Assembly: GCA_025738555.1 (NCBI GenBank)
Contig: JAOVFP010000010.1
Location: 558,001 to 622,000, forward strand
Length of the DNA stretch: 64,000 nt
Source: Cyathus striatus
Lineage: Eukaryota > Basidiomycota > Agaricomycetes > Agaricales > Nidulariaceae
Reading direction: 5' to 3'
Under the pieces are notes generated by a model that worked only from the letters and a program-made list of their open reading frames with translations, was not told the DNA's origin and did not search any database. Below, piece by piece: positions 46,561 through 57,544 of this stretch (the stretch's first letter is position 1; each line of letters starts with the position of its first letter). Position numbers and translations under genes: made by a program.

Positions 46561-47330
46561 AATCAGCTAAAGTGAAGAGGGAAACTTTGGTTTGAAGGTC
46601 CTACACAAAGAAATGCAAGTCACTGGCATGTCCGTCCAGCATAAGGATTCTAAGGTGATTGAATAAAGTAGTTAGCAATGTATTTGAGAGAACTGATAAC
46701 ACAAAACAAAGAGAACTTTGAGTAGAAGTTCTGAGACAAGAATGGGTGAATGAAGTTTGTTTCGACAAGTTGAAATGAATAAAGTGTTGCAGAACGATGT
46801 AGACAGTGACAGAGGATGATTTTGAAATGTTTAAACAAGAGCTCAAGGTGGTAGGCTTCGCTGGATTGCTCAAGACTGACATATACAGTTTAAATAGTGA
46901 AAGACAAAGAAATATACCTAAAAGAGCAAAATGAGTGTAAGTAAAGCCAAGAAAAAGATAGTATTAGAATAATTGTTTCAAGGAGATGAAACAGGAGCTT
47001 GTTTTCAATAGAATGCAGAGAATGAATAAGAAGATAAGGAGAGGAAAAGAATATATTGAGATGTTGATATGGAGAAGATTAGATTTAAAGGTGCTGCTGT
47101 TGAGCAGTCCCTCGGTTACTTGAGTCTGTGTTGTAAACATTCCTGTGGTGGTCTTGGTGTCATTTATATGGTTAGTGTTGTGGTGAAGGGGGTGGAGGCA
47201 GAGAGCATCAGGGAGCATGTTGAGGTGGCAGAGATGATAGTGTAGACATGCTTTTTCAAGCTTGATGACATGAACATGTCACATGACTGAACATGTTCAC
47301 AGAACTTGTAGAATTGTCTGTTCCATAGTG
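46561..47330. other. Unassigned insertion within the pogo transposase
   Basis: About 0.77 kb separates GKRVSAFVEQA from QKTVHQVEDGNH, which should be nearly contiguous. The right margin has an imperfect gcaggcattcagcctgc palindrome. I could not define terminal repeats or a target duplication. No gene inside. Confidence 0.4.
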
Positions 47331-47443
47331 CAGGCTGAATGCCTGCTCTACAAAAGCACTAACTCTCTTTCCAACTTCTAATTGTATTCCCTTTTCATCA
47401 GCATTATAAATGTTTTCTGGGGGAATGTTATACTGTGTAATAA
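47331..47443 (-). pseudogene. Pogo transposase, first-Asp segment
   Basis: The minus strand reads TQYNIPPENIYNADEKGIQL then EVGKRVSAFVEQA. It contains the N-x-DEKG signature with the first catalytic Asp of pogo transposases. It joins in frame to 53314 upstream when the large TIR element is removed (LEDI|ITQYNIPPEN). Confidence 0.8.
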
Positions 47444-47625
47444 TATGGTGGTCAAACTGTACATTTAAAGTGCACTGCAAACATTTTTGGATCAGCACAA
47501 ACACTTTTGATGCAAGTGCAAACATTTCAGGTGTTGTCTGGCACACATTTTTAGTCCCAGTGCAAACATTTTTGGCCCCAGCACAAACATTCTGTGGTGC
47601 AAACACATTTATGTGAGCACAAACA

Positions 47626-49529
47626 TTTTACTCAAGACCTAGCCTTCCCTTCATTGTAATTTAATAATTTGTAGGAAGTGAATTAAAATAATTTTTCATG
47701 CTTAGATGGATTTATAGTGAGAGTTCAAACATTCAATTGACATAGATTAAGATGAATATAAGTTAAGCAAACATATAGTAGACAAAAAACTGTGTACATG
47801 AAGATTATGAAGGAGGTGGGAAGGGGAAGGTAAATTCCTGTGAGATGGTTCACAAGCACCCAACACTCAATACCCATCATGATAGTGAAGTGGTCAACTG
47901 CCGCCTGGCTGGACAGCATCCACCACCACTATCCCCACAACTTGAGACCTGTTCCTCATTGAGTGCCATACTACCAGATGCCTTGAAACAGGTACATGAG
48001 AGAAGGTCCTGGCTAATATGGGAGAAATCTGTTCACTGCTAGCCCACTTTGCCAGACCTTGAAGTCACATCTCAAGTACACATCCTCTATAGGTACCACC
48101 CCAATCCCCACCAACTTTTAACATCTCTACAAGGCCTACAAACTCTGTCCTCTCTTCACATGCCATGTCTATGTGATTTTGTGTCATGACAACAAGGTTG
48201 CCACATCATCCAGCCTCAAAGAACTGTTTATCAGCTACTATTGCCCAAGTCCTAAAGAGAACTCACAGTTTGGGAACAAAGTTCCACCAAGTCCCACCCA
48301 ATACTGGATTTGAGCTTGTGCTAGTACTTCATTAATCATGGTGCATTAAATCTCTCAGTCTTTACTGTGACTAGGGCCTTGTCATTCCCATCTTGCTTGT
48401 GCATTCCTCACCTGGACAAGTCTGTTATGATAGTAGCACTCAGAGACATGTGGATGACATGCATAATGTCAGTTCTGAAGTAGATTCATAAGCAAGAGAT
48501 ATATAGTGGAGTCAAAATGAAACATACCCATACACCAGGACACTTTGCAATAAGCTGTGCACTATCACAACCCACCAGTTACAACCAAGCTTTTTCTCTA
48601 TACTCCTTGCTGAAACACTTCTATTCTGGGTGAATGATCAATTTTGGAAAAAATTTAGAATGAATAGTTGAGAGTGGATGCTGACTGGGAAAGATGAAGA
48701 GTTGGACTTGAGATTCAAATGAGACATCAACTGTTTACAGTGAAAGTGGTTTCCAAGCTTTGGTTCAGTGTGTTGGTGTTAGCAAATGGAGGCTATTGCC
48801 AAACATTGCCAATGAGTGCCATTGTAACACTGGCTGTGACAGTAACAGTCACACAGTCACATGGAAATGCATGAGAATACCAACAAGGTGCACATGTGCA
48901 TTCATGTACATGTTAATTTGCAATGTTTGGCAAAAGCTTCTGCAGCCTGCTGCCAGCACAATTGTGCAAGTATGTTAACCAAAGTCCAACTCTTCATTAT
49001 GTTGACAGTTCATCACTTCAATGTTTGACATTGTTAACTCCAGTCTGGTCAAGCCACAGCTGCACTGGCACTGGGATAGAGCAGGCACAAGATCCACTAT
49101 ACTCACATGTGTGGCATGTCAGTGCTTGTGGTGAGTGAATTGGTGAACCACTACCTAGGTGGTCTATTGTATCTACATTGTGGTTAGTAAGTAAGTGTTT
49201 CTTCTTCTCTGTTTTAAATTTATCTATTGCATATAAGCATCATGACAAGGACATGAAGTCAGATTATAGCTGAGCACTGATGATATGCACTCCCCCATTG
49301 TTCATTTATTATTTTCATCCTTTACTCATGTCATTGATTACAGGGACCCCAGCTGCAGCTCCTACTTGAAATCCTCAGGTGACTCCAGGTACTTGGTCTG
49401 AACCTGGAACACTGTCAATCAGACCCCTTCACCTCCCACCTCCCATACCGAGTCACTTTCACCTGCACTTGCAGGAGCTGCCACCCCCTTCCTACCACCT
49501 CCTCTCAACCTTCTCCCTTCTCCTCTCAC
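47626..49529. other. Interior of the 5.9-kb element, no gene recognised
   Basis: Open frames are all below about 90 codons and without signatures. Sequence is CpG-poor. From 49379 to 49530 a Pro/Ser-rich plus frame continues across the LTR element into 52377-52640 (cctcccac...ccaccaccagc), so this was one C-rich stretch before insertion. Confidence 0.35.
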
Positions 49530-50175
49530 CTGCCTGTTATGATCTGAGCTGGTCTTGTGATGTCTTCTGGTCTTGTGATATATTATATCATGTGACTTGT
49601 CACTACACTTGTAAGTCATATAACAAAGTCAAAGTCTAAACAGTAATAACATGGAGTTTATTCACTAATGGATTTGCAACAATCTCACAGCAACACTTGA
49701 GATGCAATCTAGAAGTAGCAGTGTTCTGGGTCTGAGGTGTTCTCAAAGAGGATAGAGGGGATTAGCCAGCTATATTAGATGATAGCTAAACTATGATCAA
49801 GCTGAAGAAGCTTGATTGGAATACATGAGCTATTTATACAAAGAAGCATGGTCCGTTCACAGAAAGGTATGCTACTATAAATAAAGTCTGTGACTTGCCA
49901 TGACTCGGCAGAGGTCTATAAATAAATGCACAGCATATCAGTAAGCAAGTCTGAGGAGATAAGTAAAAGTCCATGCTTGTAGTATTACAAACCAGAGGAG
50001 CAGGGATCAGTGGGATGAGTAAGTACATAATTATAAATAGAAAGGGATGAGTAAGTAAAAAGATATAAATAGAAGAGTCATGTGAAAAAGAGGTACTCTG
50101 GTGGGATTGAGATGGAAAAAGTGTAACATTACCCCCTTTGTACAATCAAACATCCTTGTTTGATACTTTATTGTC

Positions 50176-51828
50176 TCATTTGGTGGCTTCTTCAGCAGTG
50201 GCTTTGGCGTTGGCGCTTAACTGATCTTCAGTCTCCAAGCAAACATTCCAGGCATTGATTGAATACTGGGGCCATCCACTCCAATCCTCCTCATTGACCA
50301 GTGCAGAGGGTATGGCATTGGAGCCATAGTAGCAGTCCTTGGGGGCATGGCTGGTGCAGGGCCATCTGCAGGAGCAGCATATGTACTTCTTACATTGGAA
50401 GGGGGAGTGGCAGGGGGCATGAAGGCGGCAGAAGGGGCAAACATGATGTTTGCATTGGAGGCAGTTATGATGTTTGCTGTGGCAGAGTGGGCAGTGGTGG
50501 CAGGCATTGCGAAGAGGAAAGTTCTTAATGATGAGGGCCTTCTGCATGTTTTGAGTGGTCTGAGAGACAGGTCTCTGGGTACACAGGTGGGCCCGTCAAT
50601 AGGCCTGATGCCAGACCCTTTTACATTCCTGGCAATGAAAGGCACAAAAGAGTTTGAGGTCATAAGGCAGAGATGTGGTATCAATCATGGCAGGCTTTTG
50701 GGTGTCCTGTTCAAGTTGTCCTTTGGCCTGTCGTGTTGTCTGTCCTGTTCCGCATCAGACACATGTTTGTCACAACTTTTGAACCAGCTCATGATTGCTT
50801 ACAAATTGATCTAGAACAAAAGCTGAATTACTTAGGCTCGTTAAAAAATGTTGCAATGTTGCAATTGTATACTATTGGAAAAGAATGACCCCACCATGTT
50901 CATCCATACTAGTTTATGTATAATTATGTATAGTATCATCTAGTAATAATTTCACTTCACAATTATTGAGGAGAAGTTGTGAAGTATTTTATATGACATG
51001 CCTTTTAAGTCATATTGACTTCATTGGGAATTAATTTTAAACAAAGAGAAGACACAAAGGGAAAATTTCATTCTACAGAAGGTACTTTAATTAATTCTTG
51101 CATCTACTACACAAATCACCAGTAGTAAGCAACACAGATCTGTACATTTAAGAAGAATAGCAGTATAATAAACAATATAATATATTAAAATGTGTGTACA
51201 GTACTGCTTATAATATTCAGATGGTACATAACAAACTTTTAATGTATGAATATATTCTCGGCACACCACATGGGTCAGTTCAATTTTTCTGGGACTTTCA
51301 TCAACACATTCCTAACTGGTTCAGTATGCATGACATTGTGACTGATGGCTGAACATGACAGGTAGCATGACAGGCCAAAGGACAACTGCAACTGGACAGC
51401 TAAAAGCCTGCCATGAATGGCCAGGGTAGTGTTGGCAGAGGGGTTTGGTGGGAGGGGTGTCAGGGCGAGTGGAGGGCTTGGCAGGAGGGGGTACAGGGTG
51501 GCTTTGTAGAGGTCATTGATTCTCTTGATTGTGACCATCATCCAGTGGGCCTGTGTGTCGAGAAGTTCGTTGAAGAACTGGCATAGTTGGTGGCAGTGTA
51601 GTTGGTGGGGAGACAGATGCAGGGGTAAGAAGTGGTGGAGGGGGGGAGGGAGGAAGGTTGCCATGGGGGTAGGTGGGCAGATTTGCTGGGGGAGCCAGGG
51701 TACTGGGTTTGGTGGTTGGGGGTACTGGGGCATAGATGTAATGTTGGTAGTTGTGGGATAAGGTATGACCGTGATTGAGAGGAGGGATGCAGAGGGCTTC
51801 TATTCCTATGCAACCAGGGGAACTTCAA
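50176..51828 (-). pseudogene. Pro-rich/Cys-rich protein gene carried in the LTR element
   Basis: The minus frame starts with a Pro-rich part (51828-51416) ending PSANTTLAI. After removing the 730-bp MITE it continues in frame as DTTSLPYDLKLFCAFHCQEC, then KRVWHQAY and a TGA. A dense Cys/His run follows (NACHHCPLCHSKHHNCLQCK; CPFCRLHAPCHSPFQCKKYI), with the end at 50176. The HCQECKRVW pattern recalls the start of 3CxxC-type zinc-finger proteins, but the rest fits poorly. It is not a normal Gag: no CX2CX4HX4C knuckle is seen. Zinc binding is inference. Confidence 0.45.
50686..51415. mobile_element. 730-bp MITE within the LTR element
   Basis: Inverted ends of about 85 bp, imperfect, begin CATGGCAGGCTTTT (50686) and end AAAAGCCTGCCATG (51415). 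AAT is duplicated on both sides (50683-50685, 51416-51418). Removal restores the frame of the Cys-rich ORF. It is the innermost of four nested insertions. Confidence 0.8.
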
Positions 51829-53313
51829 TGTTGGGTTCCACAGAAACCCTGAGGGAGGTCAATTAGCTGGGTATAGTCAAAGAGACAGAGATGGATGAAT
51901 AAGTCAGCAATGTGCTCAAGGTTATATTTGGGTACAGATGGATCACGTGTTTTCCCAGTGACAATTTGAGCAAAACAATCCATAGCAAGAATAAATAACT
52001 GCACGAAGCAGTGAGATACTCTGGGCAGGGCAATGTACTAGAGGAAGGTGATCATTTGGAGGGGGGCATTATGGGTGCACCAGAGTGCTTTGGCAAGGTG
52101 AATTTTGTGGAGGTGGCAGTGAAATGGGTACTTGTATTCTAGATGTAAATTCTGCTATGTTTCCACAGCAAGATCACTTCTAACTTGTACAAAAACTCCA
52201 AAAATGCGAGTGATGGGTGCTTGTAGTATTACAAACCAGAGGAGCAGGGATCAGTGGGATGAGTAAGTACGTAATTATAAATAGAAAGGGATGAGTAAGC
52301 AAAAAGATATAATAGAAGAGTCACATGAAAAAGAGGTACTCTGGCAGGGTTGAGATGGAAAAAGTGTAACACTGCCTCTCTCCCTCCACCACCAGCATTG
52401 CCAACCATGGCCCCATTGGCAAGAATGGCTTCTATGCCACCTCACCCACCCTCCCCTCCTCTGTCCTCTCCTACATAACAACAACAACAATATTGGTGTC
52501 TTCCCAACATTATCAATGCCACACCCACCAACCATCACTACCTCCTCCCATGCTGCCACCAACTACCAGTTCCCACCACCATGTCTCACCCACCACCAGC
52601 ACTATTGCCTCTCTCCCTTTCATCCACAATGGCTACAGATATAGTAATTCCTGTGCCAGGAACAGGCAACACACAGTGCCTGTGGTGTGGGAGTTGTGGA
52701 AGTTCATTCATGAGGAATGATCACAGTCAGCTATGGAAGTGCCACTAGGTTGTTCAGGTGTGGCTTTGGCAGTAACCATGTGGGTATGGGAGTCATTCTG
52801 GTGACCATGACCCAGTGGAGTCTGCTCTTACAAGATCTCCATAGTCATTACCAAATGTTAGGTGTGTGTGTCACAGCTAGTGAAATCTGCATGTGCAGCT
52901 GTTAGCAAATGCAGTGGGGGGTGCTTATGTGTAAGGAGTGAAAGGCTAGCAAATTGGAGTAAGGTTCCTATGCCATCTACTAATTTACTTGGTCATAATT
53001 AGACAATGTATCCATCTATTACTAAAATATGGATTTTTTGTGGTTGAAACATGTTGCACTTGACTAATAAAAGGTTTTATCAATTATATGAACTCCTAAG
53101 ATATGCACTGAACAGCCTGAACTGAAATGTTTGTGCTACTGAAAATGTTTGCACTGGGACAGAAAGTGTTTGTGCTGGGACAAAAAATGTTTGAGCTCTA
53201 ACAAAATGTTTGCACTGGGACCAAAAGTGTGTGTGCTGAACAGCATGTGAAATGTTTGCACTCCATCAAAAAGTGTTTGCACACATTATTAAATGTGCAC
53301 TTTGACCACCATA

Positions 53314-53844
53314 TAATGATGTCCTCCAGCATTGTGTAAAACTCTGCAACAACTGTTTCATTTAAGAAGTTTGCATGGCATGCTTCAAGACCTGTTGTCC
53401 ATTTTACCTTCAAGTCTGAGTGTTGGGTCATAAACAGCAAACCCAGGCCATGCCAACATATTTATCTGAGATATCAGAAGCATGATTGATCAATGTGGAT
53501 GGGGTGACTGGCATGCCTCAATAGCCCATTTCCTTTACCCAAGCTACTAGCACCTCTTCCTGTGCATCAGTAAGAATCTGCTGTGACTCACGAGAATCTC
53601 TCCTGTTTTTGGTCCTATTAAATCAGGCTATAAGTGTGCTATGAGAAACATTGAAGTCCTTTGCAGCTTGGCATATGCTAAGGTTGTGTTGCCCATTCTG
53701 TTTGGTACCTGACTGATGAACAGCTTTAATAGCAAGCTGAATTTGCTCTTCATAACTGAGAGCCTCAAGGTCAACTGGCTCTGAAGTAGATGTGCTGTGG
53801 TTTTGCATTGTCATGTGTGGAGCAGGAGTACAAGTGTTGGCCAT
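53314..53844 (-). pseudogene. Pogo transposase, N-terminal HTH part
   Basis: It starts MANTCTPAPHMTMQ, then LSYEEQIQLAIKAV and LSICQAAKDFNVSHSTLIA, a psq-type helix-turn-helix, followed by stop-FNRTKNRRDSRESQQILT, VAWVKEMGY-stop-GMPVTP and TGLEACHANFLNETVVAEFY. Both TGA codons stand where Arg (CGA) is expected in the family (IARFNRT, GYRGMP). The segment is cut at MLEDI by the 5.9-kb TIR element. Confidence 0.8.
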
Positions 53845-54780
53845 GAGGAATCAGATACAGTGTTATCTGCACACTGCCAATCTTTCACCATTACTTAAAT
53901 ACATCCTATATTTAGTGTACTACACACAAGGCTTCATTAAAATCATGATTCACTTGAGCTGGCAGTTGTGTTCAATTGATTTCCAATGTAGCACTATGCT
54001 ATATGATCTAATCTTAGGTATAAGTACATATAAAGTCACATGTAGTGCAATGTGCTCTGTGTACTGAAGTTCAGAAACTTCATACCTTATTTAAGACATA
54101 GATATACCTTATTTTCATCGAAATCAGTGTGGTATTTTGGCTGTATCATGAAATTCTCTTCAAATAACCCAAAAGAAAGAAATAATTTATCTTTTTCATA
54201 TCTGTGCATACCACTTCAAAAAAAATCGCAAAAAATCGAATCAACACTGTTCTATAATGATTCATGTATAAATATTTATATCCCAAAGTCTTGAACCCTT
54301 CCAGTACATTTTTCAAAAGATATATTGACTTTCATACATGAGGACAAAATTGCAACCCTACTATGACCATACTGAAAACTAGCACTATAATCTTAGATAT
54401 ATGGCAGGTATCACATAGAAAGTTGTACCATCAAATAGAGAAGGTTTGAAAATAACTATACAATGCAAAATTATACTTCAATGGAAAGAGAAGGTGCAGA
54501 GAAGTCATCTTTTGGCAGGGCATGTGAGATTCTGCAAGCTAAATATAGCCAACTTTGATCAGAATTGTGTACTCTTTGTCACATTTCTCAGCAACTAAAG
54601 ATATTCTTATTATAAAATTTGGTATGCATGTTAATATGATAGTAAGCTACAAGTATGTACAAAAAAATTGGGTGAAGAGTGATTGTGGAAGCAGCAAAGT
54701 GAAGGTTGACCAGGTTCCGGATGTTCCGGGTAGCCGGAAGTAATATTTAATTTTTTTTAATTTTTGGTTTTTTTAATTTT
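53845..54780. other. 5' part of the pogo element and AT-rich flank
   Basis: No gene. A possible terminal inverted repeat lies near 54707-54747 (gaccaggttccggatgttccgg). From 54745 to 54850 the sequence is poly(T)/(A)-rich low complexity. Confidence 0.35.
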
Positions 54781-54861
54781 TAATTTTTACTTTTTCTTGT
54801 TTTTGTTATTTTTTATTATTATTATCTCTTTTTGTTTTTGTTTTTTTGTGCCAGTCCTAGT

Positions 54862-55034
54862 CATACCTCCCTGACCGCTTCTTTTTATCTTTTTTTTTGT
54901 ATCAATAGTTTTTGAAGAAAGAATGACAAACAGAAGACCACCGTTTTTAACCCATACTCGAGAACACATAAAGCCCATATATCAGAAACACAAAAGCGCC
55001 TTCTCCTAGTTGCAATCAAGGGAGGTCTTAACGT
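54862..55034 (-). promoter_or_regulatory. Conserved 3' block of family X with hairpin
   Basis: Downstream of the stop, the minus strand carries GACCTCCCTTGA (near 55020), then about 150 nt on the hairpin GGTCAGGGAGGTATGAC (54862-54878). The stem arms are GGTCA/TGAC(C), and the loop GGGAGGTA is complementary to the upstream ACCTCCC. The same arrangement recurs in the other copies (595-835, 15503-15670, 26967-27120, and split at 30050/32258). It may be a structured 3' UTR element; function unknown. Confidence 0.45.
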
Positions 55035-55543
55035 TTAACTAAAGATTGCGGAACTTGAATGGAATCTGGAAAACCCCATGTGACCCGAAAACGAAAATAA
55101 AACGACAGTAAGTATAGTTTCGTGTCGACCCTACATATTTACCATTAGCAGAAGCTTTCGTTTTGAAACGGAAGACTTACCGCCGTTGCCGGCTCGACAA
55201 TCACGTAAACATTTCTTGCGGATATGTTTATCCCACCATCTATGTGCCGAATCTTTTTGGCTGACAGTATCCGCAGCTCCTTAATCTTGAAGTCTCTCGA
55301 GTTGCCAAAAAAATCTTGAAAAGTAATAGACTTAGATTTAGAGGTGACTAATTTCAGTTTAGGGAGTACGTACCACTACTTCGAGCACTAGAAATGTCTG
55401 CTTCTTCCTCCAGATCGGACTCTGAGGAACTCTGTAAGCGATCAGTATGTGAAAATGCACAGAAACGATGTCTGCGTACTCACAGATATGTCACCATTCT
55501 CTTGTGAAGTACGCCGTCGTCGTTTGCGACGTTTCTTCCCCAT
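55035..55543 (-). CDS. Family X, best-preserved copy (126 residues, four exons)
   Basis: Exons 55484-55543, 55374-55431, 55181-55347 and 55035-55130 join in phase, all with GT-AG introns; the third intron has a GCTAAT branch site. The protein has a strongly basic start (MGKKRRKRRRRTSQ), an acidic Ser-rich linker (SSSESDLEEEADISSARSS), then a compact part with FQDFFGNSRDFKIKELRIL, GGINISARNVYVIVEPATA and LTVVLF. Other copies stop right after VVLF; here TAG has become TCG and the frame runs 19 residues further. I do not recognise the family. The basic start could be a nuclear signal (inference). Upstream sequence 55544-55985 is shared with copy 6. Confidence 0.55.
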
Positions 55544-55985
55544 CTTAACTCGGATTAAGAGTTTCCTTTTCAGTGGGAGGCGCCCTTGAGGGGTGGGGGA
55601 GATTAATGAAACTTCATTGGTAGAAAGGTATTTAAGCAAATTGTATACTACTATAATTGTCGTTGTTCCTGGTTCAGAACAGCCATGTATGGAAGAATGA
55701 CTTCCAAGATCCTGGTACAGCACCCACCTATTCAAGTAATGCTGTTTCATAGTTCACATGTCAGGCCATCAGGTCTTCTAGAAAACTATTCGAAAACGAT
55801 GTCACCCAAGATAGGTGTGGTGTGAAGGCATCAAAGATGGTAATATTGCTCATGTCAGAGAAGGTTTCTTAGAATTCTGATTTCAAATGTGTGCACGGTG
55901 AAATATTGGCGTAACGGAATCTGGATTGCATACCGGAGATGGTACCCGTATATTCAGCATCCATATACAGGTAGAATCGCACCAC
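55544..55985. repeat. Family X 5' flank, second copy
   Basis: This is the counterpart of 27640-28067. It is expected to include the promoter of the intact family X copy. No TATA motif at a convincing distance. Confidence 0.6.
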
Positions 55986-56465
55986 CTGCTTCGACGCGTC
56001 AACTTCCCCCAGTGAAGATATACTAAAGGGCACTTTCGACTCGGAGATGCACACAAAATATAATAAATAATGTTACTAAATCATAAAAACAATGATACTT
56101 TAAATGTACTTCTGCCGGGAGCCATGTAGAGCAGGTAGTTTGCCTGTACTGTAGAATCTGCATCATGTTTGATTTTACTACTTACTCCACTCGCTACCAT
56201 TGTTCTGTACCTATTTAAATACAGTATCTACATTTTTTAAATATTTGGCTACTTTCCCCCCCTTTCTCACATCTCATGTAACCTCACTAGGTCCTGGGGA
56301 TAGACAGATGCGCCATCCACTCGCAAATTCTTTGTTTAAGAATTTCCTTCAACCTAGATTATTCTTCCTTAGCCGTTAAATATGTACCGGTACGACGTCT
56401 TAAGTCCTTGATTGTTAGAAAATAACGATAAATGCATGAATAAAATGTAGAAAAGACTGCTGTTT
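55986..56465. other. No recognised gene
   Basis: CpG content is moderate. It continues the family X upstream region, then turns AT-rich. Open frames are short and without signatures. Confidence 0.35.
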
Positions 56466-56735
56466 TTATCCCATACTCGGTGTAAGGTGATGATGAAGTT
56501 GACACCTAAACAAGATATAGAACGCGAATCGGTGAACGTCCGTTCGACCTGGATGTTCTAAGGTGTCAGAAGGGGAGTTTCCTTAAGTCTGACTGTGAGT
56601 GGGACAGTTTTCAGTGAATTGCATCTATTAGTAACCATGTATGGAGGTCTTAATGATTAACTAAGGATAACAGAAACTTGAATGAAATCTAGATGAACTC
56701 CATGTGACCCGAAAACGAAATAAAACGAAAGCAAT
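56466..56735 (-). pseudogene. Family X copy 9, last-exon and 3' block only
   Basis: Minus strand: TTTCGTTTTATTTCGTTTTC near 56725, GACCTCCATACATGG (mutated AGGGAGGTC block) near 56640, then the AGTATGGGATAAAAACAGCAG block near 56470. About 130 bp of unrelated sequence (56482-56620) separate the two blocks. Exons 1-3 are absent. Confidence 0.4.
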
Positions 56736-57544
56736 AATTTATTCTTATTTTGCCTGAGTCTCGTGTCTTTGGGAAGTGGCGCGATGGGGGAAGTTAATTG
56801 TTAAGTCCAAAAAAGATGAGATTTTAGGATTTTATACGCATACACCACCATAGATCAACCGTATACACCTCAGGTCTGACTTTTGACTTGGCGCTGTTTG
56901 GAAACTGGTCAAGGCCGTAGCTCACAGGAGCCACGACGGCACATGAGGCAAGATGACAGAGACTAATATTAACATTAATAAGGTTTACATAGCGCTATAT
57001 TTCCCCGTATCTATTTTAATTCCAATACGCACAATGTACTGCTGCAGAAAAAGAAAATATCTCAATATGCAATACCGTTTTTCTCAACTACTGAGACTGT
57101 TACCTCACTGTACAAAGATCCCGGGTCTGACCAGGGGCCAGGGCTGTCGATGACATTGCAAGTAGATGGAGCTTGGATGTAGCGTCTCCCGGGAAGCTAG
57201 TACACGTACCTACTGCCAACAATATGATAACTCGCTAGAAGCTACACGAATATATACCCAGTTATTCAATAAAATCTAAATGGAACGCTGAACGTTAATA
57301 AAAGCTGAACTGGTTTGTTCAGGTTCGTTCATCGTGCTGGGGTACATCAGACTCATTGCACATTTAATTTGAAGGAGTCCTCACGTGTCTACTTCCTCCT
57401 GGTTCATAATTCCTATTTTATATCAATATATTCTCAAGATTTAGAACATTGTAGTATGAGTTTAGACACTGCTATGACTGGGTAGCAATGCATGGAAAGT
57501 GCATTGGGAAGTCGTTAATACTCAAGTACATACACTACGCGAAA
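56736..57544. other. No recognised gene
   Basis: A single 66-codon open frame (56953-57153) lacks signatures. No repeat partner seen. Confidence 0.35.

Larger units (their letters stand above)
49535..52371 (-). mobile_element. 2.8-kb LTR-type retroelement, defective
   Basis: CTGCC is duplicated on both sides (49530-49534, 52372-52376). The element starts TGTTACAC and ends CATAACA on the minus strand. A direct repeat of about 160 bp (49970-50128 and 52212-52371) is the shared LTR portion. The left, downstream copy would be a full LTR at 49535-50128, preceded by the purine tract acaaagggggtaa. The upstream LTR is truncated, and no primer-binding site is evident. No reverse transcriptase or integrase is encoded; the only sizeable frame is the Cys-rich ORF. 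Confidence 0.7.
47444..53313. mobile_element. 5.9-kb TIR element (TATGGTGG ends) inside the pogo transposase
   Basis: The inverted ends TATGGTGGTCAAACTGTACA (47444) and TATGGTGGTCAAAGTGCACA (inverse, to 53313) border the element. The host sequence ctgtgtaatgatgtcc is split with TAA(T) present at both sides. Near each end, short repeats of aaatgtttgcactgggac occur (47470-47625 and 53125-53280). It contains a 2.8-kb LTR-type element. I could not recognise a transposase of its own. Confidence 0.75.
38720..54780 (-). mobile_element. Pogo/Fot-type DNA transposon, about 16 kb with nested insertions
   Basis: The minus-strand transposase is scattered in pieces from 53844 to 39096, separated by a hAT element, a large TIR element and one smaller insertion. 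Possible diverged inverted ends are ttactgctgctgatc...atcctggtca near 38757-38795 and the inverse of gaccaggttccggat...gaagtaat near 54707-54747. Both lie inside AT-rich flanks, and I am not sure of the exact borders. The left border fits the end of similarity between MTAP copies F and G (about 38712). Confidence 0.6.

Noticed and set aside
47256..47606. Whole 116-codon minus frame as one transposase exon
   Set aside because: Only IITQYNIPPENIYNADEKG to VEQA is transposase. The first part is the short-repeat end of the inserted TATGGTGG element, and the last part belongs to another insertion.
50347..50814. 155-codon plus-strand frame rich in Ala/Gly/Met
   Set aside because: It lies opposite the Cys-rich minus frame and crosses the MITE border. 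The minus frame, not this one, becomes continuous when the MITE is removed.
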